DNA of 64,000 bases from an uncultured Burkholderiales bacterium. Lineage in GTDB: Bacteria; Pseudomonadota; Gammaproteobacteria; Burkholderiales; Burkholderiaceae_C. The position numbers and the translations under genes were made by a program. Where the stretch lies: NCBI GenBank assembly GCA_903820745.1, contig CAIJIT010000229.1, positions 1 to 64,000 of the forward strand, given 5' to 3'. Under the pieces are notes generated by a model. It was not told where the DNA came from. It did no database searches and saw only the letters and a program-made list of their open reading frames with translations. This document shows positions 51,629-61,404 of the stretch, piece after piece. Numbering within the stretch: position 1 is the first letter of the stretch; the number at the start of each line of letters is the position of its first letter.

Positions 51629-52566
51629 GTCCTGAGCCTCGGATTGACCAGGAAGTAAGCCATGTCGGCGAGCAGATTCAGCAGGATATAGGCGCTGGCG
51701 GTGACCAGCACGACGCCTTGCACGACCGAGTAGTCGCGGTTGAACACCGAGTCAACGATCAGCTTGCCGAAGCCGGGAATGGTGAAGACCTGCTCGGTCA
51801 GCACCGCACCCGACAGCAGGGTGCCCAGTTCCAGCGCGCCCAGCGTGATGATCGGCGTCAGCGCATTACGCAAGGCATGCTTGAGTACGACCGTGCGAGC
51901 GCTCAGACCTTTGGCGCGCGCCGTGCGTACATAGTCGCTGGCGAGCACTTGCAGCATCGCGCTGCGCGTATGCCGCATCAGCACGGCGGCGATCGCATTG
52001 CCCAGCACGAAGGCCGGCATGATCATCGCGCGCAGGTTGGCGCCGAGATCCTCGAAGGGGCTGATATAGCCCGAAGCCGGCAGCCAGCCGAGCTGTACCG
52101 AGAACAGCAGAATCATCAGGATGCCGAGCCAGAAGTTGGGCGTCGACAAGCCCCAGAGCGCGAACAAATTGGCGCCATAGTCCCAGGCCGTGCCGCGGCC
52201 GACCGCCGAGATAATGCCGGCCGGGATGCCGATCAGCAGCGCAATCGCAAAAGCCAGCAGCGCCAGCTCCAAGGTCACCGGCAGTTTCTGCCCGATCAGC
52301 TCGAGTACCGGTTGCTGCGTGCGGATCGACTCGCCCAGGTCACCATGCAGCACGCCATCGACCCAATAGGCATAGCGCATCGGCAACGGCTCATCCAGGT
52401 GCAGCTTGACGCGCAGATAAGCCACCACCGTGGGATCCTGGTCTTCGCCGGCGAGGATCAGCGCCGGATCGCCGGGCAGCAACTGCTGCAGGCCGAAGAT
52501 CAGCATCGAGACGAAAACCAGCGTCGGCAGGATGCTGGCAAGTCGTTTGACGAGGAAATCAAACAT
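51625..52566 (-). CDS. Dipeptide-type ABC transporter permease (DppB-like), second operon
   Basis: 313 residues from MFDFLVKRLASILPTLVFVSMLIFGLQQLLPGDPALIL, the standard DppB/OppB start. VAYLRVKLHLDEPLPMRYAYWVDGVLHGDLGESIRTQQPVLELI follows, and the EAA loop is DYVRTARAKGLSARTVVLKHALRNALTPII. It begins 20 bp after the receptor gene ends and overlaps the DppC-like gene by 4 bp. Confidence 0.92.
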   Translation of the reverse strand: MFDFLVKRLASILPTLVFVSMLIFGLQQLLPGDPALILAGEDQDPTVVAYLRVKLHLDEPLPMRYAYWVDGVLHGDLGESIRTQQPVLELIGQKLPVTLELALLAFAIALLIGIPAGIISAVGRGTAWDYGANLFALWGLSTPNFWLGILMILLFSVQLGWLPASGYISPFEDLGANLRAMIMPAFVLGNAIAAVLMRHTRSAMLQVLASDYVRTARAKGLSARTVVLKHALRNALTPIITLGALELGTLLSGAVLTEQVFTIPGFGKLIVDSVFNRDYSVVQGVVLVTASAYILLNLLADMAYFLVNPRLRT

Positions 52567-52585
52567 CAGTGCGACAAGCAAATCT

Positions 52586-54091
52586 TCATGGCGCCAGAGT
52601 CAAGCCGGTCACGCGCAGCAGACCATCAGGAATATTGCGCACGCCGGCCAGCTTGTTGCTGTAAGCCCAGAGCCAGTTGCGGTGGTAGACATAGATGATG
52701 GCGCGCTCTTTCATGACGCGCGCGGCAATCTGCTCGAACAACTTCTTGCGCAGGGCGGGATCGCGCTGCGCACGTGACTGGTTCAGCAGGCTCTCTGTTT
52801 CAGCATCGCAATAGCCGGCGTAGTTCAAGGGCTGCTTGCAGCCATAGAAGCTGAACAGATTGCCATCAGGGTCAGCGCGGCCGCTCCAGGCCAGTACATA
52901 GGCTTCGAACTCGCCCTTGTCGGCCATGTTCAGCGAGGTGGCGAATTCAGCCGCTTGGATCTTCACGTCGAAACCGGCTTCGCGGCTCATCGCCTGCACC
53001 ACCAGCGCCAGTCGCTGCGCGTCCGAGGTCGTCGGCGTCACCAGCGTGAAACTCGGGCGCGGCACGCCGGCCTCCTTCAGCAGCGCTTTGGCGCGCGCGA
53101 TGTCGCGTTTGGGCATCGGCATGTTCTTGGCGTAATAGCTGTTGGTCGGCGGCACCCATTGGTTGCCCACGGTCGCCTCGTTGTCCATCACCACCTGGGC
53201 CAGACCCTGGCGGTCAAGCGACAACTCGAACGCTTCGCGCACCAGCGCGCTGCGGCCCAGCGGGTTCTTCTGCGCCAGCTCGCTCTTGCCGATATTGATC
53301 GTGATGCCCTGGTAACCGATTTCGGTGATGCGCGAGATCTTCAGCTTCTTGTCAGACTGCAGCTTCTCCATGTCGCTCGGTGCCAGGCGCTCGGCGAAGT
53401 CGAGCTGGCCCGATTTCAGATTGGCCAAGCGCACGGTCGCATCGGGAATCGGCGTGTAGATGACCTTGTCGAAATGCACCGCGTCCTTGTTCCAGTAAGC
53501 GCCGAAACGCTCGAACAGGATGCGGTCCTGCGCCACCCGCTCGACGAACTTGAACGGGCCCGAGCAGACGGGCTTCAAGCCGAACTTCTCGCCCGCGGCC
53601 AGCGCCGCTTTGGGCGAGACCATCATGCCGGCGCGGTCGGCCAGTTGGGCCAGCAGCGGCGAAAACGGCGCCGACAAGTTCAGCTTGACGGTGGCGGCAT
53701 CGATCACCTCGACGCTGCTCACCGGCGCCAACTCGCCGCGGCGGTTCGACCCGGGCATGGTCTTGTGGCGCTCGAGATTGAACTTGACCGCCGCCGCATC
53801 GAACTTCTCGCCGTCATGGAAGGTCACGCCGGGTCGCAGTTTCAGCGTCAGCGCTTTGCTGTCGGCCGACCATTCATAGCCGGTGGCCAGTTGCGGCACG
53901 ATCGCGAGCTTCTCGTCGATGTCGAACAACTTGTCGCACAGTGCGGCGAAAACGACCCGGCCGACAAAGCTGCGCGCCAGGCTCGGGTCGAGCACATCGG
54001 GGTCTTCAGCCAGCCCGACGCGCAAGGTCTGCCCATGCACTGCCAGGGGTAGCAGCAAGGCGGCGATGATGGTTCTGGTGCTGTTTTTCAT
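52586..54091 (-). CDS. ABC transporter substrate-binding protein, dipeptide type (SBP_bac_5)
   Basis: 501 residues from MKNSTRTII with a signal peptide ending AVHGQ. LRVGLAEDPDVLDPSLARSFVGRVVFAALCDKLFDID, KLRPGVTFHDGEKFDAAAVKFNLERHKTM and YCDAETESLLNQSRAQRDPALRKKLFEQIAARVMKE are typical of DppA/GsiB-like receptors. The operon also encodes an amidase, so the ligand could be a peptide, glutathione-like compound or amide-containing molecule that is then cleaved inside the cell. Confidence 0.93.
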   Translation of the reverse strand: MKNSTRTIIAALLLPLAVHGQTLRVGLAEDPDVLDPSLARSFVGRVVFAALCDKLFDIDEKLAIVPQLATGYEWSADSKALTLKLRPGVTFHDGEKFDAAAVKFNLERHKTMPGSNRRGELAPVSSVEVIDAATVKLNLSAPFSPLLAQLADRAGMMVSPKAALAAGEKFGLKPVCSGPFKFVERVAQDRILFERFGAYWNKDAVHFDKVIYTPIPDATVRLANLKSGQLDFAERLAPSDMEKLQSDKKLKISRITEIGYQGITINIGKSELAQKNPLGRSALVREAFELSLDRQGLAQVVMDNEATVGNQWVPPTNSYYAKNMPMPKRDIARAKALLKEAGVPRPSFTLVTPTTSDAQRLALVVQAMSREAGFDVKIQAAEFATSLNMADKGEFEAYVLAWSGRADPDGNLFSFYGCKQPLNYAGYCDAETESLLNQSRAQRDPALRKKLFEQIAARVMKERAIIYVYHRNWLWAYSNKLAGVRNIPDGLLRVTGLTLAP

Positions 54092-54126
54092 GGCGTTGAC
54101 CTCGGTTGAAAGATTGAAACGATAGC

Positions 54127-55197
54127 TCAGACCGCGCTGGGGATGAAGGCCGACTGCAGCCTGGCCAGCCGCAGCCGGGCGGCCGTCATGGCCGGCCTCG
54201 GGGGCAGTACCGCTGCAGCCGGCAGCTCGCGCCAGAAATGGCAAGCGACGGCCTGTGATGCATCGGCCCCTGCAGCTTCCAGGCGCGGCGTTGCCTGGGC
54301 GCAGAGCGCCTGCGCGTAGGGGCAGCGGGTGTGGAAATGGCAGCCCGCAGGCGGATTAACGGGGCTCGGCACATCGCCGGCCAGCAGCAAGCGCTGCCGC
54401 TGCAGCCCTGGCTCGGGCAGCGGAATCGCCGCCAGCAGCGCCTGCGTGTAGGGGTGGCGCGGCGCGGCGAACAAGGCCTCCTTGTCGCCGATTTCGACGA
54501 TGCGGCCGAGGTACATCACCGCGATCCTGGTGGCGATATGTTTCACCACCGCCAGGTCATGGGCGATGAACAGATAGGCGATGCCGAACTGCTGTTGCAG
54601 GTCCTGCAGCAGGTTGACCACCTGTGCCTGCACCGACACATCGAGGGCCGAGACCGCTTCATCGCAGACGATCAAATCAGGCTCGACCGCCAGCGCCCGC
54701 GCGATGCCGATGCGCTGCCGCTGGCCGCCCGAGAACTGATGCGGATAGCGCTGCTTGTGCTCGGGAGCCAGGCCGACGATGCGCAGCAACTCGGCCACCC
54801 GCTCAGCATGCCGCCCCTGATGCAGGCCATGCAGCAGCAGCGGCTCGGTCAAGGTCTGGCCGACCGTCATGCGTGGATTCAGCGACGAATAAGGGTCCTG
54901 AAAAATGATCTGCATCGAGCGTCGCCTGGCGCGCAGCGCATCAGCGTCGAGGCTGCCGAGGTCCTGGCCGCCGAAGCTGACGCGGCCCGCCGTCGGCTCG
55001 ATCAAGCGCAGCACCAAGCGGCCCAACGTCGATTTGCCGCAACCCGATTCGCCGACGATGCCGAGCGTCTCGCCACGCGCGAGGCTGAAGTCGACGCCAT
55101 CGACCGCGCGCACTGCACCGCTGACACGGCCGAACAGGCCCTGGCGGATCGGGAAATGCTTGACCAGACCGGTCACTTCGAGCAAGGGCTGATTCAT
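54127..55197 (-). CDS. Peptide ABC transporter ATP-binding protein (DppF-like)
   Basis: 356 residues. Walker [14 protein letters not shown]-loop [20 protein letters not shown], signature [15 protein letters not shown], Walker [13 protein letters not shown] and H-loop FIAHDLAVV. Note the A in place of P in the usual DEPxSALD. The oligopeptide C-terminal domain is present ([32 protein letters not shown]), followed by a unique Ala-rich tail. It overlaps the DppD-like gene by 4 bp. Confidence 0.92.
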   Translation of the reverse strand: MNQPLLEVTGLVKHFPIRQGLFGRVSGAVRAVDGVDFSLARGETLGIVGESGCGKSTLGRLVLRLIEPTAGRVSFGGQDLGSLDADALRARRRSMQIIFQDPYSSLNPRMTVGQTLTEPLLLHGLHQGRHAERVAELLRIVGLAPEHKQRYPHQFSGGQRQRIGIARALAVEPDLIVCDEAVSALDVSVQAQVVNLLQDLQQQFGIAYLFIAHDLAVVKHIATRIAVMYLGRIVEIGDKEALFAAPRHPYTQALLAAIPLPEPGLQRQRLLLAGDVPSPVNPPAGCHFHTRCPYAQALCAQATPRLEAAGADASQAVACHFWRELPAAAVLPPRPAMTAARLRLARLQSAFIPSAV

Positions 55198-56201
55198 GCA
55201 GTCTCCGGCCAGTTCGCCATCAAGACCTGCGGGTCAAGCGGCGCTTTCCAGCAGGCCGAGAAATGGTCAGTGCCGACTTGCTGCAATGCCGGCGCCTGGG
55301 CATGGCAATGGGCGTCGGCAAAAGGGCAGCGCTCGGCAAAGCTGCAGCCGGCCGGCCGGCGCAGCGGGCTCGGCACCTGGCCTTCGATCGATGCCAGCCG
55401 GTCGAGCTGTCCGTCCAGGCGCGGTATCGAGCCGAGCAGACCGATCGTGTAGGGGTGCTGCGGCGCCTCGAACAAGGTCTGCACCGGCGCGCGCTCGACC
55501 ACCCGGCCGGCATACATCACCAGCACTTCATCGGCGACTTCGGCGACCACACCGAGATCATGGGTGATCAGGATGATCGCGGCGCCGGTCTCCTGCTGCA
55601 ACCCGCGCATCAAGGCGAGGATCTGCGCCTGGATCGTCACATCGAGCGCGGTCGTCGGCTCGTCGGCAATCAGCAGGCGCGGCTCGCAAGCCAAGGCCAT
55701 CGCGATCATCGCGCGCTGGCGCATGCCGCCCGACAGCTTGTGCGGATGCTCGGCAAAGCGCTGTTCGGGCGCCGGCATGCGCACCTTGCGCAGCATCTCG
55801 AGCGCCCGCTCTTTCGCTTCGGCGCGGCCAATTTTGCGGTGCCGCAGCAGGCCTTCGACGATCTGCTCGCCGATCGTGAAGACCGGGTTCAGCGAGCTCA
55901 TCGGTTCCTGGAAGATCATCGCGATGCCGTTGCCGCGCAGGTCTTGCAGCTCGGCTTCAGGCGCGCCGACCAGCTCGCGGCCCTCGAAGCGGATCGACCC
56001 GCCCTTGATGAAACCGGGCGGGTTGGGCACCAGGCCCATGATCGACAGCGAGGTCACGCTCTTGCCGCAACCCGACTCGCCGACGATGGCCAGGGTACGG
56101 CCGGCTTCGACCGAAAAGCTGATGCCGTCAACCGCCGGGAACTCGCCGTCATCAGTCCTGAAATGAGTGCGCAACTCGCGCACTTCGAGCAAGGCCGTCA
56201 T
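55194..56201 (-). CDS. Peptide ABC transporter ATP-binding protein (DppD-like)
   Basis: 335 residues from [14 protein letters not shown], whose ATG overlaps the amidase stop. Walker [25 protein letters not shown]-loop [20 protein letters not shown], signature [15 protein letters not shown], Walker [13 protein letters not shown] and H-loop [14 protein letters not shown]. The C-terminal oligopeptide domain has the [15 protein letters not shown] cysteines found in DppD. It energises the second dipeptide-type importer. Confidence 0.93.
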   Translation of the reverse strand: MTALLEVRELRTHFRTDDGEFPAVDGISFSVEAGRTLAIVGESGCGKSVTSLSIMGLVPNPPGFIKGGSIRFEGRELVGAPEAELQDLRGNGIAMIFQEPMSSLNPVFTIGEQIVEGLLRHRKIGRAEAKERALEMLRKVRMPAPEQRFAEHPHKLSGGMRQRAMIAMALACEPRLLIADEPTTALDVTIQAQILALMRGLQQETGAAIILITHDLGVVAEVADEVLVMYAGRVVERAPVQTLFEAPQHPYTIGLLGSIPRLDGQLDRLASIEGQVPSPLRRPAGCSFAERCPFADAHCHAQAPALQQVGTDHFSACWKAPLDPQVLMANWPETA

Positions 56202-57490
56202 TCGTTTTTCAACCATTCATGCAATTGATGGGCAAGCGCCAGCAAGGATTTGTCCTGCCCCCAACGGCCCACCAGTTGCAGCCCGATCGGCAGGCCCAGG
56301 CGGCCTTGGGTGAAGGGCAGATGCACGCAGGGCAGACCGAGCAAGGTCCAGCCGCGGCAGAACACCGGGTCGCCGGTGGCGCTGATGCCAGCAGGCGCCT
56401 CGCCGGTAGCGCTCGGCGCCAGGATCACATCGAAGCGGTCGAACAGTGCATCGACCACGCGCTGCGCTGCCGCGGTGGCGACAAGTTCGCGCAGATGCTG
56501 GTCGCCGCCGATGGTCATGCCTTCATCGAGCAGGGCCAGCAGCCTGACGCTGAGGCGGTCCCGGTGCTGCACCCGCTCATGGCTCAAGGCCCGCGCCATC
56601 TCGAAAGCCATCACTGATTTTTGCAAAGCGACCAGGCCATGGAGCGCTGGTGGCAGCGCGAGGTCGGCCAGACTGGCATGAGGCGCCAGGCGCTTCACCG
56701 CCAGCTCCCAAGCCTGTCCCATATCAGCATCGGCAAGATGCCATTCAGGCCCGCGGCACAAGCCGATGTTTGGCCGGAAGTCCGCTGGCAGGGCCTCGGG
56801 CATACGCATATCGCCGCTCAGCACCGCGCCGAGCAGGGTGACATCGCGCACGCTGCGGCCGAATCCGCCAATGACGTCGAGCGCTTCAGACAGGCTTTTC
56901 ACCCCGGCGCGCGGCACCAGGCCCAGGCTCGGCTTGTAGCCGACCACGCCGCAATAGGCGGCCGGCCGGATGATTGACCCGGCAGTCTGTGTGCCCAGCG
57001 CCAGCGGCAGCATGCAGGCAGCAACCGCGGCGGCCGATCCGCTCGACGATCCGCCCGGTGTATGCGGGCTGCCGGCCTGGCTGTGTGGGTTGACCGTGGG
57101 GCCGGGCTGGAAATAGGCGAATTCGGTGCTGACCGTCTTGCCCGGCAGCAAGGCGCCGGCCTCGCGGCACAGCGCCACGACGGCAGCATCGGCCACCGGT
57201 TGGTGCCCGGCGTAAAGCGCTGAACCGTAACTGGTCGGCATCCCGGTCGTATCGATCAGGTCTTTCACCCCCAGCGGCAGACCATGCAGCAGGCCGCGCA
57301 GCGGACCAGCGTCGAGTGCCCTGGCATGCGCCAGCGCCGCGTCGGCGTCGAGATGCGCAAAGGCGTGGACCTCGGCTTCGCGCAGCTCGATCTGGGCTAG
57401 GCAGGCGCGCATCAGATCGACCGCGCTGATCTCGCGCCTCGCCAGCAGCGCTGCGGCTTGCCAAGCTTGCAACTGGTGCAGGTTTTTCAT
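56198..57490 (-). CDS. Amidase (amidase-signature family)
   Basis: 430 residues. The Ser-cisSer-Lys triad is visible: K in [20 protein letters not shown], the Gly/Ser-rich block [45 protein letters not shown] with the cis-Ser and nucleophile Ser. It hydrolyses an amide to acid and ammonia or amine. It lies inside a dipeptide transporter operon, overlapping the upstream peptidase remnant (TGATG) and the downstream ATPase gene, so it probably acts on the imported compound. Confidence 0.92.
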   Translation of the reverse strand: MKNLHQLQAWQAAALLARREISAVDLMRACLAQIELREAEVHAFAHLDADAALAHARALDAGPLRGLLHGLPLGVKDLIDTTGMPTSYGSALYAGHQPVADAAVVALCREAGALLPGKTVSTEFAYFQPGPTVNPHSQAGSPHTPGGSSSGSAAAVAACMLPLALGTQTAGSIIRPAAYCGVVGYKPSLGLVPRAGVKSLSEALDVIGGFGRSVRDVTLLGAVLSGDMRMPEALPADFRPNIGLCRGPEWHLADADMGQAWELAVKRLAPHASLADLALPPALHGLVALQKSVMAFEMARALSHERVQHRDRLSVRLLALLDEGMTIGGDQHLRELVATAAAQRVVDALFDRFDVILAPSATGEAPAGISATGDPVFCRGWTLLGLPCVHLPFTQGRLGLPIGLQLVGRWGQDKSLLALAHQLHEWLKNE

Positions 57491-57630
57491 CAAGCTGTCC
57501 CGTTCCAGTCCTTGATCAGGTCGTTGAACAAGGTGGTGGCTTCAGCGATCCGGTCGACATGGCAATATTCATCGGTCTGGTGTGCCATCTCGGCTTGACT
57601 GGGCCCGAGGATTACCATCCGCGGGCCGCC
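57490..57630 (-). pseudogene. C-terminal remnant of an M20-family peptidase/deacetylase
   Basis: The frame ends GGPRMVILGPSQAEMAHQTDEYCHVDRIAEATTLFNDLIKDWNGTA, which matches the last 45 or so residues of M20/ArgE-like metallohydrolases, including the conserved AHQTDEY with its metal-binding His. Nothing of the catalytic core precedes it; upstream bases to about 57879 do not continue the homology. The stop still overlaps the amidase start, so an M20 gene was probably once the first gene of this operon. Confidence 0.7.
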
Positions 57631-57879
57631 GCGAGGCTGCTGCGGAGTTGATTGGTGTAGGGCATCAAGAAATCCTCGGTAAAAGGGAAATTGACAAACA
57701 ACAGTGGCGATGGCGATTGTGGGGCCTTCCAACCCGGTCGGGTCAGATCAATTCTGACCTTGCAAGTTCTGCGCCAACAGCTGGCGTTCCGTTGCTGAGC
57801 GGCAGTTCTGGCCACAAAGCATCGCCACAGCCAGGATTGATGCACCAGGTTGATGCATCAATGCCCACGACGGACGGCT

Positions 57880-58782
57880 TCAGGCCATCGGCGCAATGGC
57901 GCTGTCCGGGCGTTCGAAGACCTGGGCGAGGCAACTGAGGAATTCGGCGCACAAGGCCTGCTCGATGCGCTGGCGGGCATGGACCGAATAGACCCTGAAT
58001 TCCACCGCCGGTTCGAAGCGAATTGCTTTCACCCGGGGCATCTGCAAGGTCCTGACCACCAGCGGGTTGACGACGCTGACGCCCAGGCCCATGCCTACCA
58101 TCGTGCAGATGGTGGCCGCATAAGGCGTTTCGAGGTTCATGCGGCGGCTGCCAGGCTTGAATGCAGCGTCGACCTTGCTGCGGCTTTCGTCGCCGCTGCC
58201 CAGCGAAATGAATGACTCGTCGTCCAGATCCTTGGCCCTGATCAGTTGCTTCGATGCCAGTCGGTGCTTTGCAGGAACGATGCAGAGTCCGTTTTCGCGG
58301 TACAGCAGCCGCTCCTTGACCTCTTGCAAATCGGGCACATAGGAAGCCAGACCGAAATCACAAAAACCGGAGGCAACCCATTTGCAGACTGTGGCCGAGT
58401 CGCTGGTGTGAACGCGGATCAGCACATCCGGGTGCGCGATGCGAAACGACTGGATCGCATGCGGCAGGACACCGATGGCCAAAGCCGGCGAGGCACCGAT
58501 CCTGAGACCGCCCGTCCCCAAAGCCTTGATCGCGGTCGCAGCATCGCGGATGTTGTGCAAGCCGACAAAGGTCCGTTCCACTTCCACATACAGGGCTTCT
58601 GCCTCGGGGGTTGGCACCAACCTGAGCCCGACCCTTGCGAACAGCTTGAGGTCCAGTTCGCGCTGCAACTTTGTGATCAGTCGGCTGATATTGGGCTGGG
58701 AGGTATGCAGTTGTGCCGCTGACAAAGTCATCGACCGGGTCAGCATGACGGAGCGAAAGGCCTCGATTTGCTTGAAGTCCAA
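57880..58782 (-). CDS. LysR-family transcriptional regulator
   Basis: 300 residues. The N-terminal winged helix is MDFKQIEAFRSVMLTRSMTLSAAQLHTSQPNISRLITKLQRELDLKLFARVG. An effector-binding domain (about 90-295) contains LRIGASPALAIGVLPHAIQSF. Its sequence resembles the OccR/NocR-like group that senses opines and amino-acid derivatives, but only loosely. It is divergent from the ArgH-like operon over a 95-bp gap, the classical arrangement for a LysR activator of that operon. Confidence 0.9.
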   Translation of the reverse strand: MDFKQIEAFRSVMLTRSMTLSAAQLHTSQPNISRLITKLQRELDLKLFARVGLRLVPTPEAEALYVEVERTFVGLHNIRDAATAIKALGTGGLRIGASPALAIGVLPHAIQSFRIAHPDVLIRVHTSDSATVCKWVASGFCDFGLASYVPDLQEVKERLLYRENGLCIVPAKHRLASKQLIRAKDLDDESFISLGSGDESRSKVDAAFKPGSRRMNLETPYAATICTMVGMGLGVSVVNPLVVRTLQMPRVKAIRFEPAVEFRVYSVHARQRIEQALCAEFLSCLAQVFERPDSAIAPMA

Positions 58783-58799
58783 GAGATCACCCCGGTCTG

Positions 58800-58821
58800 A
58801 TGCTCCATATCAAAATTGCAT
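58800..58821. promoter_or_regulatory. Candidate LysR-type binding site
   Basis: ATGC (58800-58803) and GCAT (58818-58821) form a weak interrupted dyad in the 95-bp gap between the lysR gene and the divergent ArgH-like operon. The arms are short, so this is suggestive only. Confidence 0.25.
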
Positions 58822-58877
58822 GAAGCTTGAGAAAGTCGGTATTTGACTGCATTTTCCTCGCTTGCGATACTGATTTG

Positions 58878-60392
58878 GTGAACAAGTCAAAAGTAAGCCG
58901 CAGGTTGACCGAGTCCACGGCCCCCGAGGTGTGTGAACATATTTACGCGCCCCGCCTGGCGAGAGACTTTCCCTCGGGCTTTGAGTACCTCGGTGACATC
59001 AACCAGGCGCATCTGTTGATGCTGCACCGGGCCGGCCTGCTTTCTGATGAGGACGCATCCGGGCTGGCCCAGGCCCTGTTGCGGATGGAAGCCGAGGGCG
59101 CCAGCGCAGTGCCGCTTGACCCGGCGCTCGAGGATGCCTACTTCAACTTCGAAGCCCAGCTGATGCGCTTGGCCGGGGCTCATCTTGGCGGTTGCTTGCA
59201 TGTGGCCCGCAGCCGCAACGACATTCTGGCAACGCTGGACAGGATGCGGGCGCGCCAGCTCGCCGTCAGCCTGATCGACGGCTTATGCGCTGCCCGTTGC
59301 ACGGCGCTTGAGGGGGCGATCCGGCATGCCCAGGTGGTCATGCCGGGCTATACCCATCTGCAGCCGGCTCAGCCGATCACCTTTGGTTTTTACCTGTTGG
59401 GCCTGGCCGAAGCACTCGGCCGGGACATCACGCGCATCCGGCAATTGCAAGCCGGCCTCGACCTTTGCCCGCTGGGAGCCGGGGCAATTGCCGGCACATC
59501 GTTTCCGATCCTGCAGCAAGAAAGTGCCCGCCTGCTCGGCTTCAGCAAAGCTGCGGCCCATTCGCTCGACGCCGTAGCCTCACGTGATTTCGCACTCGAA
59601 TTGATGTCGGCGATGGCCATCGCCGGCATTGGTTCAAGCCGGATCGCCCAGGACTTCTATGTCTGGTGCACGCATGAGTTCAGTCTGGTGGATTTCCCGG
59701 ACAGCGTGGCGGGTACCTCGAGCATGATGCCGCAGAAGAAAAACCCGGTGGTGCTTGAATATCTGAAGGGCAAGGCAGGCCACCTGGTGGGCCTGTTGAT
59801 GGCCGCGATGGCGACCATGAAGGGCGTGAATTTCACCCATACCGGCGATGGCAGCCGTGAAACCATGCGCAGTTTGTGGGAGGCGGGCGACGAATCGCTG
59901 CATGTCCTCAAGATGCTCGATCTGGTCCTGCGCACGGCCATACCCAATGAAGAAGCGATGCTGCGCCGGGCCCGTGAGGATTTCTGTGCAGCCACGGATC
60001 TGGCCGATGCGCTGGTGCGAACTTCGGGCTTGTCGTTCCGCGAGGCCCATCATGTGGTGGGTGCCGTGGTCAGGTCTGCCATGACCCGTTTGCTGGCTGC
60101 GCATCAGATCAGCTCGGAGATGGTCGACGAGGCCGCTTTGGCGCAGATCGGCCGGCGTCTGGAACTGGGAGATCAGGCGGTGCGCGATTGTCTGGACCCC
60201 GCCCGCAGCGTCAGCAGCAGAACCTTTGGCGGCGGACCTGCGCCGGCCATCGTGCTGGAGCGAGCCGCCCTTTTGCTCAAGGAATGCGCGCTCGAACAGC
60301 AGGCCAACCTTGAACGCAGCCATGCCTTCGCACAGGCGCGGCTTGAGCTGAAGCGATCGCTGCGCGCGCTGATCATCCCTGCCCCAGCTTGA
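58878..60392 (+). CDS. Argininosuccinate lyase-like (ArgH/fumarase superfamily) lyase
   Basis: 504 residues from a GTG; TTG codons upstream are alternatives. HVARSRNDI, GYTHLQPAQPITFGFYLL and the flexible signature loop GTSSMMPQKKNP, with its catalytic Ser, define the superfamily. Members cleave C-N bonds to release fumarate. True ArgH is about 460 residues and usually near arg genes. Here the gene is longer, follows a LysR gene and leads a Bug receptor/oxidase operon, so it more likely splits an N-substituted aspartate, as EDDS lyase does. That role is inferred. Confidence 0.85.
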   Translation: MNKSKVSRRLTESTAPEVCEHIYAPRLARDFPSGFEYLGDINQAHLLMLHRAGLLSDEDASGLAQALLRMEAEGASAVPLDPALEDAYFNFEAQLMRLAGAHLGGCLHVARSRNDILATLDRMRARQLAVSLIDGLCAARCTALEGAIRHAQVVMPGYTHLQPAQPITFGFYLLGLAEALGRDITRIRQLQAGLDLCPLGAGAIAGTSFPILQQESARLLGFSKAAAHSLDAVASRDFALELMSAMAIAGIGSSRIAQDFYVWCTHEFSLVDFPDSVAGTSSMMPQKKNPVVLEYLKGKAGHLVGLLMAAMATMKGVNFTHTGDGSRETMRSLWEAGDESLHVLKMLDLVLRTAIPNEEAMLRRAREDFCAATDLADALVRTSGLSFREAHHVVGAVVRSAMTRLLAAHQISSEMVDEAALAQIGRRLELGDQAVRDCLDPARSVSSRTFGGGPAPAIVLERAALLLKECALEQQANLERSHAFAQARLELKRSLRALIIPAPA

Positions 60393-60429
60393 CCCTCGCC
60401 CATCCCGCCACTGATCACAGGAGTTCCGC

Positions 60430-61404
60430 ATGAACGCCATGACTTTTTGCAAAGCTGTTTCGTCCGTCCTGCTCTGCGCCGCTGGGAGCCTGGCATTCGC
60501 CCAGGACTTGCCGCCAGCGCCGATCAGGATGGTGGTCGGGTTCGCGCCTGGCGGGGCCAATGACGTCATCGCAAGAGTGATTGCGACGCCGTTGCAGGCG
60601 CAGATCAAGTCGACGGTGATCGTCGAAAACAAGCCCGGCGGCGGCAGTACCGTCGCAACTGCCGAACTCGCGAAGGCGCCGGCGACCGGGCAAATGCTGT
60701 TGCTCGGCTCGACCGGCGGACAAGCAATCGCGCCAGCGATCTACGACAAACTTCCCTACGACCCGGTCAAGAACGTCCAACCGGTCACGATGGTCGCCAA
60801 GTCGGCCATCGCCATTGTCGTCAACGATGCGCTGCCGGTCAAAAATGTCCAGGAATTGATCGCCTATGCGAAAGCCCATCCCGGGCAACTGAATGTGGCT
60901 TCGCCGGGCAATGGCACCGGTTCGCACCTGGCAGCTGAGCTCTTCAAGAGCATGGCCGGTGTTGCCATGACCCATATTCCCTACCGTGGCGATGCGCCTG
61001 CGATGCAAGATGTGATGGGCGGTCAGGCGCAGCTGACTTTTGCCAGTCTGCCTTCGGCGATTGCCGGTGCACAGACCAATCGCGCCAGAATCATTGCGGT
61101 GACCAGCGCCAATCGCGTGCCGATGCTGGCCAGCACCCCGACGGTGATCGAATCCGGGCTGCCAGGGTATGAGGTGCTCACTTGGTATGGCGTTTTCACC
61201 ACCGGCGGTACGCCGGTAGCGGTCGTGAACCGGTTGGCTGCGGAAATCGGTCAAGTGCTGGCCCAACCTGCCGTGCGCGAGGCGATCAGCAAGATGGGCA
61301 TGGAGGCCGCACCCTCCAGCCCGGAAGAATTCAGCCGGGTCGTCAACAGCGACATGGCCCGTTGGGGCGCGGTGGTGCGTTCGGTCGGCATCAAGGTGGA
61401 CTGA
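60430..61404 (+). CDS. Bug/TctC-family periplasmic solute-binding protein
   Basis: 324 residues with a signal ending LAFAQ. LPPAPIRMVVGFAPGGANDVIARVIATPLQ, ENKPGGGSTVATAELAKAPATGQMLLL, NVASPGNGTGSHLAAELFKSMAG and HIPYRGDAPAMQDVMGGQAQLTF match the family. AGGAG precedes the ATG. It lies 37 bp after the ArgH-like gene, and its stop overlaps the next start (TGATG), so it probably binds the substrate of this catabolic operon. Confidence 0.92.
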   Translation: MNAMTFCKAVSSVLLCAAGSLAFAQDLPPAPIRMVVGFAPGGANDVIARVIATPLQAQIKSTVIVENKPGGGSTVATAELAKAPATGQMLLLGSTGGQAIAPAIYDKLPYDPVKNVQPVTMVAKSAIAIVVNDALPVKNVQELIAYAKAHPGQLNVASPGNGTGSHLAAELFKSMAGVAMTHIPYRGDAPAMQDVMGGQAQLTFASLPSAIAGAQTNRARIIAVTSANRVPMLASTPTVIESGLPGYEVLTWYGVFTTGGTPVAVVNRLAAEIGQVLAQPAVREAISKMGMEAAPSSPEEFSRVVNSDMARWGAVVRSVGIKVD

